From: an uncultured Phycisphaerae bacterium
GTDB lineage: Bacteria > Planctomycetota > Phycisphaerae > Sedimentisphaerales > Anaerohalosphaeraceae
NCBI GenBank assembly: GCA_937995495.1
Contig: CALKKA010000165.1
Span: 1-10,075 of the forward strand
DNA: 10,075 nt
Direction: 5' to 3'
Position numbers and translations under genes: made by a program. Within the stretch, counting starts at the first letter, position 1. Every line of letters begins with the position of its first letter. The notes below the pieces were generated by a model. The model had not been told where the DNA came from. It searched no databases and saw only the letters and a list, made by a program, of their open reading frames with translations. This document shows, piece after piece, positions 1-6,071 of the stretch.

Positions 1-1707
1 TCCCTTAACTTCGTGTGGAACGGGAGTAACCGCTGCCTCGGCCACTTTGTCGTGGCTGACCAATGCGCTTTCGACTTCGGCTGTACCGATACGGTGACCG
101 GAAACGTTGACAACATCATCAATGCGGCCCATCAGCCAGTAGTCGCCATCTTCATCAATGCGGCAACCGTCACCGGCAAAGTAGAGATCATCGTACATTG
201 TGAAGTAGGTGTCGATGAAGCGGTCGTGGTCGCCCCACATCGTACGCATCATGCCGGGCCAGGGCTTGCGGATACAGAGCTTGCCGCCTTCGTTTCGATC
301 GCATTCGCTTCGGTCATCACGCAGAACAACCGGATCCACGCCGAAGAACGGACGGGATGCACTGCCCGGTTTAAGGGTCATCGCGCCCGGCAGCGGGGTG
401 ATCATAAAACCACCAGTCTCGGTCTGCCACCAGGTGTCCACGATGGGGCATTTGCCGCGACCGACTTTTTCATAGTACCACATCCATGCCTCGGGGTTGA
501 TCGGTTCCCCGACTGAACCCAAGATCCTTAGCGAATCAAGTTTATACTTCATCACCCACTCTTCACCCAGACGCATCAAAGCGCGAATGGCTGTCGGAGC
601 GGTATAGAAGACAGTGACTTTGAACTTATCGCAGATCTGCCAGAAGCGACCGGCGTCGGGATAGGTCGGGACACCTTCGAACATTAAGCTGGTGGCACCA
701 TTAGCCAGCGGGCCGTACACGATGTAGCTGTGGCCGGTAACCCAGCCGATATCGGCCGTGCACCAGTACATGTCATCATCATGGATGTTGAAAACATTTT
801 TATGAGTGACAGCCGTATGCAGCAGGTAGCCGCCGGTGGTGTGAACCACACCCTTGGGTTTACCGGTTGAACCGGAGGTGTAGAGGATAAATAGCGGATC
901 CTCGGCATTCATCGGCTCTGCCGGACAATCCGCATCGACCTCGGCCATCACGTCATGGTACCAGTGGTCGCGGTCTGGCTTCATGTTACAGGGTTCATCG
1001 TTGACTTCAGTCACGATAACATTTTCGATGGTGGGGCACTTTTCCAGCGCCTCGTCAGCGATGTTCTTCAGGTGGATGTGCTTGCCCGCACGCAGTGAGA
1101 CATTCGAGGTGATCAGCATCTTACAGTCAGAGTCATTAACACGACCCTGGATGGCATCGGCGCTGAAACCGCCAAAGATGATCGAGTGGATCGCACCGAT
1201 ACGGGTGCAGGCCAGCATCACAATCGCCAGTTCCGGAACCATCGGCATATAGATCGCTACGCGGTCGCCTTTTTTAATGCCTTTTGCCTTCATGACATTG
1301 GCGAACTTGCAGACTTCGGTGTGTAACTGCTTATAAGTAAATTTCTGAACGGCATCCTCATCCTCACCTTGCCAGACAATGGCGTCTTTATTTTCAATGG
1401 GTGTGCAGAGATGGCGATCCAGGCAGTTATAGGAGACATTCAGTTCACCGTCTTTGAACCAGGTGTGCTCGATCTTGCGAGCTTTGGTATCCCAGGTGTA
1501 TTCTAAGCTCTGGGTGGGTTCCTTGAACCATGTCAAGCTTTTGGCCTGTTCCAGCCAGAAACCGTCCGGATCGTCAATAGACTGTTTCCACATCGTCTCA
1601 TACTGTTCCACGCTGTCAACCCATGCATTGGATTGAATATTCGCGGGCGGGGGGAATTTCCGTCCCTCGGACTGCAGAGATTCCATACCCTTCTTTGTTT
1701 CCGACAT
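1..1707 (-). CDS. acs: Acetyl-CoA synthetase (AMP-forming), C-terminus beyond window
   Basis: Cytoplasmic enzyme converting acetate, ATP and CoA to acetyl-CoA, AMP and diphosphate through an acetyl-adenylate. The minus-strand frame is open from the ATG at 1707-1705 to the window edge, giving 569 codons of a family usually near 650 residues; the missing part holds the end of the small C-terminal domain with the regulatory acetylatable lysine. Seen in the translation: the phosphate loop YTSGSTGKPKG (276-286), WWQTETGG (426-433), YFAGDG with the nucleotide-ribose Asp513, GRIDD (527-531) and VSGHRIG with Arg539. These align at a constant offset of 13 with Salmonella Acs residues Asp500, Arg515 and Arg526. 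The start is supported by AGGAA (1716-1720) eight bases upstream. It is transcribed divergently from the comF-like gene and has no visible operon partner. No frameshift was found when I read the frame through. Family identity is very secure. Confidence 0.97.
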   Translation of the reverse strand, partial: MSETKKGMESLQSEGRKFPPPANIQSNAWVDSVEQYETMWKQSIDDPDGFWLEQAKSLTWFKEPTQSLEYTWDTKARKIEHTWFKDGELNVSYNCLDRHLCTPIENKDAIVWQGEDEDAVQKFTYKQLHTEVCKFANVMKAKGIKKGDRVAIYMPMVPELAIVMLACTRIGAIHSIIFGGFSADAIQGRVNDSDCKMLITSNVSLRAGKHIHLKNIADEALEKCPTIENVIVTEVNDEPCNMKPDRDHWYHDVMAEVDADCPAEPMNAEDPLFILYTSGSTGKPKGVVHTTGGYLLHTAVTHKNVFNIHDDDMYWCTADIGWVTGHSYIVYGPLANGATSLMFEGVPTYPDAGRFWQICDKFKVTVFYTAPTAIRALMRLGEEWVMKYKLDSLRILGSVGEPINPEAWMWYYEKVGRGKCPIVDTWWQTETGGFMITPLPGAMTLKPGSASRPFFGVDPVVLRDDRSECDRNEGGKLCIRKPWPGMMRTMWGDHDRFIDTYFTMYDDLYFAGDGCRIDEDGDYWLMGRIDDVVNVSGHRIGTAEVESALVSHDKVAEAAVTPVPHEVKG

Positions 1708-1876
1708 AGCGCCGCTTCCTTTCCAAATTAGATAGAACGATTACTCAATATAGGCCCTTTTCTTGAAAGACCTTAGCAATAGCCAAACAGGATATTTAAA
1801 AGCGAGTTGAATTCAATGAAAAAATGATAATTATTTATAAAAAACGAATCCGAAGAGTTTTAAAGGTTAAGGACAC

Positions 1877-1898
1877 AGCATGGAAACCGGTTTCTGCT
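1877..1898. promoter_or_regulatory. Candidate operator: palindrome with CpG centre
   Basis: The core GAAACCGGTTTC (1883-1894) is a perfect 12-bp palindrome. It is extended by AGCA (1877-1880) on the left and TGCT (1895-1898) on the right, with a two-base TG offset on the left arm, so each arm has ten complementary bases. A symmetric AAACC/GGTTT with a central CpG is the shape of many LacI-family operators. The site is about 170 bp upstream of acs and 220 bp upstream of comF, so either could be its target. That a protein binds here is inference. Confidence 0.35.
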
Positions 1899-1987
1899 TT
1901 ATCATTTGAGTAAGGCCGAAATGTGTAGAAGCGCCCCTTGTTTAAGGCCAACAAAGAGGTCCCGCCGTGGGAGCTAGAAAGAAATTG

Positions 1988-1997
1988 CACTATAGTG
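1988..1997. repeat. Short perfect palindrome CACTATAGTG
   Basis: CACTATAGTG is its own reverse complement and lies in the acs/comF gap, about 120 bp before comF. Its centre also resembles a -10 element (TATAGT), but I could not find a matching -35 on either strand. At ten bases it could be chance. Confidence 0.2.
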
Positions 1998-2075
1998 TCA
2001 CCAAATGGAACGTCCAAGCCGGATATATAGAGTCTAAATAACCCTATTGAGCCTTTGGGTAATAGTCTTTTCGAC

Positions 2076-2105
2076 TTGAAATCCCGCTGCATGCTTTATT
2101 ATAAT
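2076..2105 (+). promoter_or_regulatory. Sigma70-type promoter for comF-lepA
   Basis: TTGAAA (2076-2081) and a consensus TATAAT (2100-2105) are separated by 18 bases, a strong match to a housekeeping promoter. The expected transcription start near 2111-2113 is almost on top of the ATG at 2114, so the message would have at most a few untranslated bases. The hexamers and spacing are seen directly; activity is inferred. Confidence 0.6.
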
Positions 2106-2113
2106 GCGCCTCT

Positions 2114-2881
2114 ATGAAGATCCCAGCAAAAGAGCGATGGGCTGATCTGTTTCCTCACATGCTACCTTATTTTCAGGCTGGTAGCCATTTTCTGTGGCCT
2201 GGCCGGTGTTCCGTTTGCAGGGAGTCGATTCTTCCTGAAGATGAGAGGTTGTGCCAGTCCTGCTGGCAGGATCTTTCCCGAGTGGTTTCAACTGACTATT
2301 GTCGGCGCTGCGGCAGGGATGTCAGCATTTATGGGATCGTCCAAGGGAAATGTGGTCAATGTCAAGATTTCCAGTTCGAATATGATGGAGTGATTCGGGT
2401 AGGATCTTATGAATCGACACTTCGATCTATGATCCTGGCGCTGAAATTTTCTGAAAAAACCGAATGGGTCATTCCTCTGGCCACGATGCTTCGGCAGGCC
2501 ATAACGGCTACCCATTTACCCGAACAAATTGACATCGTTGTTCCTGTTCCTCTCCATTGGCGGCGAAGGATAAAGCGCGGCTTTAATCAATCTTATCTGC
2601 TGGCCAAAGAGCTGAGATTGTCCCAGATTCCGATTTCGACCGACTTGGTCCGTGTCCGACATACCAAGCAGCAATGGGATTTGAATTCTGCTCAGCGTCG
2701 GCGAAATGTTAAAGGGGCATTTGGGGTCCGCAAGGGCCATCTCTTTGGGGACAAAACGGTTGCCTTGATTGACGATATCATCACAAGTGGAGCAACGCTG
2801 GCCGAATGCGCCAAAACACTCAAACAGGCAGGGGCTCGAAAAGTAATTGCTTCCGTTCTTGCCGACGCCTGTCATGATTAA
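2114..2881 (+). CDS. ComF-family phosphoribosyltransferase-like protein
   Basis: A 255-residue protein of the ComF/GntX family, cytoplasmic, made of an N-terminal cysteine-rich module and a type I phosphoribosyltransferase fold. Two four-cysteine sets are visible, Cys32/35/47/50 and Cys63/66/80/83, probably binding zinc. Next come the family segment around SYESTLRSMILALKF (98-112), PVPLHWRRRIKRGFNQ (144-159), and the PRPP-binding loop VALIDDIITSGATL (216-229) with the acidic pair Asp220-Asp221. ComF supports DNA uptake in naturally competent bacteria, but the family is widespread and its substrate here cannot be read from sequence. The start is uncertain: ATG 2114 has no Shine-Dalgarno sequence and sits just after a promoter, suggesting a leaderless message. 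ATG 2159 (Met16) would retain every motif but also lacks a ribosome-binding site. It is probably co-transcribed with lepA, which begins 40 bp downstream. Confidence 0.9.
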   Translation: MKIPAKERWADLFPHMLPYFQAGSHFLWPGRCSVCRESILPEDERLCQSCWQDLSRVVSTDYCRRCGRDVSIYGIVQGKCGQCQDFQFEYDGVIRVGSYESTLRSMILALKFSEKTEWVIPLATMLRQAITATHLPEQIDIVVPVPLHWRRRIKRGFNQSYLLAKELRLSQIPISTDLVRVRHTKQQWDLNSAQRRRNVKGAFGVRKGHLFGDKTVALIDDIITSGATLAECAKTLKQAGARKVIASVLADACHD

Positions 2882-2894
2882 ACGACTTGACATT

Positions 2895-2918
2895 GGGAGG
2901 TTGTCCTGCTACTCTCCC
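2895..2918 (+). promoter_or_regulatory. Possible hairpin holding the lepA Shine-Dalgarno
   Basis: GGGAG (2895-2899) can pair with CTCCC (2914-2918) across a 14-base loop, in the short gap before lepA. The purine run GGGAGG is 21 bases from the ATG at 2922, too far for ordinary initiation unless this hairpin forms and brings it closer. The stem is only five pairs, so the structure is a weak inference. Confidence 0.25.
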
Positions 2919-2921
2919 GCG

Positions 2922-4736
2922 ATGCAAATCGAACCGATTCCAATTGAATATATACGAAACTTCTCTATCGTCGCCCATATCGACCACGGTAAGAGCACGC
3001 TGGCCGACCGACTGATGGAACGCACCGGAGCCACCACCGAACGCGACATGAAAGAGCAGTTTTTGGACAATATGGACCTGGAACGGGAGCGGGGCATCAC
3101 CATCAAGGCATCTTCAGTGACAATGCACTATGCCTATCAGGAACAGATTTATATGCTCAACCTGATTGATACCCCGGGCCATGTAGATTTTCATTATGAG
3201 GTGTCCCGTTCATTGGCCGCCTGCGAAGGGGCGCTGTTGGTGGTGGATGCCAGCCAGGGCGTCGAGGCCCAGACGGTCGCGAATACCTATCTGGCGGTCG
3301 AAAGCGGTTGTGAAATATTGGGCGTCATCAACAAGATCGACCTTCCCGCGGCCCAACCGGACCGTGTCATCGAAGAAACTGAACAGGTCATTGGCATTAC
3401 CGAAGAAGAATGTTTCCCCATCAGTGCCAAGACCGGCGAGGGTGTGGATGCGCTGCTTGAGGCGATTGTTACGAAGTTGCCGCCGCCCGAAGATAAATCC
3501 GACAAACAGACTGCCGCGCTGATCTATGACAGCCATGTGGACGAATATCGCGGCGTGATTGTGCATGTCCGTGTTTTTGAGGGCAAATTGCGAAAGCTGC
3601 AGAAAATCCGCTTTATGAGTTCCGGTAAGACTTACAGCATATCGGAATTGGGTAAGCTTACGCCACAGATGACTCCGGTCGAGGAAATCGGAACCGGCGA
3701 GGTGGGCTATATCGTTGCCAATATCAAGAAACTAGCGGATGTAACTATTGGCGACACCGTCACCGATGACAACGACCCGGCCCAATCGCCACTGCCGGGA
3801 TATCAGCCACCGATGCAGATGGTGTTCTCGGATTTCTACCCTGGCGGAACGACTGACTACCCAAAATTGCGGGCGGCGTTTGAAAAACTGGCCCTCAATG
3901 ATGCCAGCTTCAGTTTTGTGCCGCAGAGTTCACCGGCGTTGGGCTTTGGGTTTCGCTGTGGATTTCTGGGTCTGTTGCATATGGAAATCGTGCAGGAACG
4001 GCTGGAACGCGAAAGTGATATCGATGTGCTGCAGACAGCCCCAACGGTAAGCTATGAAGTGCTAACGACCCTGGGCGATGTCACAAAGATCGATTCGCCG
4101 AGCGTCCTGCCGGAGGTTCAGAAAATCGCCGAAATTCGCGAGCCGATGGTGCGGTTGGAAATTATTACCACCAGCGAGAGCATCGGCGGGATTATGAAAC
4201 TGGCCGAAGACCGCCGCTGTACCTTGCTCAAAACAGAATATCTCAGCCCCACGCGCGTGATTATGGAATACAAGGCGCCGCTGGCGGAGATTGTGTATGA
4301 TTTTTATGATGTCCTCAAGGGCATCAGCCGCGGCTATGCGACCATGGATTATGAATTTTTGGAGTTTCAAAAGGCAAATCTTGTCAGGATTGATTTTCTT
4401 GTTAATGGCACGCCCGTCGATGCATTGGGCTTGATCGTGCATCGCAGCAAGGCCGAAGTACGCGGTCGGCGTTTGCTGATAAAGCTGCGGCGGGCGATTC
4501 CTAAGCATCAATTTGAAATTCCATTGCAGGTGGCCATTGGCGGCAAGATCATCGCCCGTGAAACGATTCGTGCTTATCGCAAGGATGTGACTGCCAAGCT
4601 ATACGGTGGGGATGTGACACGAAAAATGAAGCTGCTGAAAAAGCAGAAAGAGGGCAAAAAACGCATGAAGTCTATCGGGATGGTTAATATCCCGCAAGAG
4701 GCCTTTATGTCGATCCTCGATACCAGCGGAGACTGA
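2922..4736 (+). CDS. lepA: Elongation factor 4 (LepA), ribosome-associated GTPase
   Basis: Translational GTPase that binds the ribosome and, in other bacteria, promotes back-translocation or helps initiation and subunit biogenesis. The 604-residue product matches the usual length of about 600. GTPase motifs appear in order: G1 AHIDHGKST (18-26), switch I ERGIT (56-60), G3 DTPGH (83-87) with catalytic His87, G4 NKID (137-140) and G5 SAK (168-170). The family-typical C-terminal tail KQKEGKKRMKSIGMVNIPQEAF is followed by a few residues. I chose ATG 2922 because MQIEPIPIEYIRNFSIVAHID matches the family N-terminus; the frame extends upstream to ATG 2874 and ATG 2847 inside the comF-like gene, but those extra residues are not family-like. 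No close Shine-Dalgarno precedes 2922. The gene ends nine bases before the stop of the convergent kinase gene. Confidence 0.97.
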   Translation: MQIEPIPIEYIRNFSIVAHIDHGKSTLADRLMERTGATTERDMKEQFLDNMDLERERGITIKASSVTMHYAYQEQIYMLNLIDTPGHVDFHYEVSRSLAACEGALLVVDASQGVEAQTVANTYLAVESGCEILGVINKIDLPAAQPDRVIEETEQVIGITEEECFPISAKTGEGVDALLEAIVTKLPPPEDKSDKQTAALIYDSHVDEYRGVIVHVRVFEGKLRKLQKIRFMSSGKTYSISELGKLTPQMTPVEEIGTGEVGYIVANIKKLADVTIGDTVTDDNDPAQSPLPGYQPPMQMVFSDFYPGGTTDYPKLRAAFEKLALNDASFSFVPQSSPALGFGFRCGFLGLLHMEIVQERLERESDIDVLQTAPTVSYEVLTTLGDVTKIDSPSVLPEVQKIAEIREPMVRLEIITTSESIGGIMKLAEDRRCTLLKTEYLSPTRVIMEYKAPLAEIVYDFYDVLKGISRGYATMDYEFLEFQKANLVRIDFLVNGTPVDALGLIVHRSKAEVRGRRLLIKLRRAIPKHQFEIPLQVAIGGKIIARETIRAYRKDVTAKLYGGDVTRKMKLLKKQKEGKKRMKSIGMVNIPQEAFMSILDTSGD

Positions 4737-4745
4737 TTCTACTGG

Positions 4746-6071
4746 TTACACGCGAACGGCTTCCTCGGTGGACTCAGTTGTTAGGGCGTTTTGCTTTTGC
4801 TCTTGGGGTTCATATTTCGGCAACAGGATCTTGAAAGCCGCTCCGCCGCCGGGATTATCCTCAATCCAGATTCGGCCGCTGTGTAATTGGATCAAATCTC
4901 TGCAGATTGCCAATCCCAGTCCCGTTCCGTGCTTACCAGGACCGACATGTTTCTCCACTTGAACAAAGCGGTCAAATACTTTTTCTTTGTCATCGCCCTG
5001 AATTCCCGGCCCGTTGTCGCGGATGTTTATGCCGACGCGTTCACCTCGGTCTTCGATCTCGATTAAAATCTTTCCCGTATTTTCAAGGACAAACTTGGTC
5101 GCGTTTTCAATAATATTATTGATGACGCGGGTGATTTGTTCGTAATCCGCATTGATAAAAAGTTCGTTATTCGGTACCTGAAGATCGAGTTGAATATTTT
5201 TAGAGTCTGTTACAAAACTGATCATTTCAACGAGTTTTTCGATAGTATGCTGGACACAGAGAATTTCGGGATGCATTTTCATTTTTCCCACTTCGAGCTT
5301 TGATACATCTAGAAAATCATTAATAATGCTGGTCAGTCGACCAATCGCTTCATCTGCCATTTCAAGATTTCTCAGCAACTTCGGTGGAACCTTGCCCATG
5401 ACACCGGCCATGGCATTCGAAAGGATGTTTTTGAAGATGGTCAGGGGCGTTCGTAATTCATGCGAAACGGTCATCACAAATTCGCTCTTGAGACGGTCGT
5501 GCTCTTTGAGATACTCGTTGCTTTCGGTCAATTTCTGATTTTGCAGGTGAAGAAGATAATCAGATTGCCACTTGGCGGCCAAAGCCAGGGCAAACTGACG
5601 AATTTCCTGTGAGTGAATTGGCTTTTGCATATAAAGCAGCTTGTCTTCTGGTGGAATTCGATGAGCAATTTCGCTGATATCAAAGTCCGAATAGCCCGTC
5701 ATCATTACGATTTGGATATTGGGGTCCAGTTTTCTGATTTCTTCGGCGGTCGAAACCCCATCCGGCCCCGGGGGCATGCGAATATCAATAAAGGCAACCG
5801 CAAACGGTTCGTTTTTTTCAATGGATTCTTCTACTTCATGGATAGCTTCATCACCCTGACAGCAACAGCAAACATTGTAAGAAGCGGCTTTTCTTCTATT
5901 CGTTTTTGAATTATTGAATAGACGATTTTCAAGTTCATTAAGTTCTGTATTACTTGCTTCGGAAGGAGATAAAACCTTCCCTAATTCATCCAGAATCAGC
6001 GGCTCATCATCAACCAGAAGAATCCGATTATTAAGTTCCTTTTTGCGTCTGTTCGGCACTTTCAATTTCAT
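4746..6071 (-). CDS. Soluble hybrid: receiver domain plus histidine kinase
   Basis: A 441-residue cytoplasmic signalling protein without membrane segments. An N-terminal receiver domain (about 14-165) has the acidic pair Asp21-Asp22, phospho-acceptor Asp96 in FIDIRMP, Thr125 and Lys150-Pro151. After a coiled-coil-like linker (165-195) come a HisKA dimerisation domain with phospho-acceptor His204 in SHELRTP and a HATPase domain with N-box Asn323, DNGPGI (352-357), FDRF (367-369 region) and GTGLGL (382-387). All catalytic residues are present. The receiver carries about 37 extra residues between its first helix and second strand, ending in four consecutive cysteines (68-71). I recall a receiver subfamily with a similar insert and the PPGPDGV and PPEDKLLYMQKP segments, so the insert is probably a family trait. 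The start codon overlaps the stop of the upstream membrane kinase by ATGA, implying translational coupling. It probably accepts phosphate from that kinase. There is no output domain. Confidence 0.92.
   Translation of the reverse strand: MKLKVPNRRKKELNNRILLVDDEPLILDELGKVLSPSEASNTELNELENRLFNNSKTNRRKAASYNVCCCCQGDEAIHEVEESIEKNEPFAVAFIDIRMPPGPDGVSTAEEIRKLDPNIQIVMMTGYSDFDISEIAHRIPPEDKLLYMQKPIHSQEIRQFALALAAKWQSDYLLHLQNQKLTESNEYLKEHDRLKSEFVMTVSHELRTPLTIFKNILSNAMAGVMGKVPPKLLRNLEMADEAIGRLTSIINDFLDVSKLEVGKMKMHPEILCVQHTIEKLVEMISFVTDSKNIQLDLQVPNNELFINADYEQITRVINNIIENATKFVLENTGKILIEIEDRGERVGINIRDNGPGIQGDDKEKVFDRFVQVEKHVGPGKHGTGLGLAICRDLIQLHSGRIWIEDNPGGGAAFKILLPKYEPQEQKQNALTTESTEEAVRV

Larger units (their letters stand above)
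1708..2113. other. Divergent intergenic region between acs and comF
   Basis: This 406-bp stretch contains no gene I can support. It holds the acs ribosome-binding site (AGGAA on the minus strand, 1716-1720), an AT-rich block around 1790-1850, a 10-bp-arm inverted repeat centred near 1888, a 10-bp palindrome centred near 1992, a small hairpin at 1957-1975 (arms AGGTCCC and GGGAGCT with one mismatch, no T-run) and a good plus-strand promoter at 2076-2105. I found no convincing -35/-10 pair for acs on the minus strand. An 85-codon minus-strand reading frame (2092-1835) lacks a ribosome-binding site and recognisable features, so I do not call it a gene. Confidence 0.6.

Noticed and set aside
13..516. 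A 167-codon plus-strand frame opposite acs.
   Set aside because: It is in codon register with the clearly real acs frame on the other strand and resembles no family; it is a shadow of acs codon usage.
1957..1975. Hairpin AGGTCCC/GGGAGCT considered as a terminator or small RNA.
   Set aside because: No T-run follows on either strand, there is a mismatch in the stem, and no gene ends nearby.
1835..2092. An 85-codon minus-strand reading frame in the acs/comF gap.
   Set aside because: It has no ribosome-binding site, no recognisable domain or membrane segment, and its start lies within the comF promoter. A TATAAT-like sequence occurs upstream only because that -10 is nearly symmetric, and no -35 accompanies it.
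2847..2921. N-terminal extension of LepA by 25 residues from ATG 2847.
   Set aside because: It overlaps the end of the comF-like gene and adds sequence without family resemblance; LepA proteins normally begin shortly before the YIRNFSIVAHID segment, as from ATG 2922.
4062..4511. A 149-codon minus-strand frame inside lepA.
   Set aside because: It is fully antisense to conserved LepA sequence, with no initiation signal of its own.
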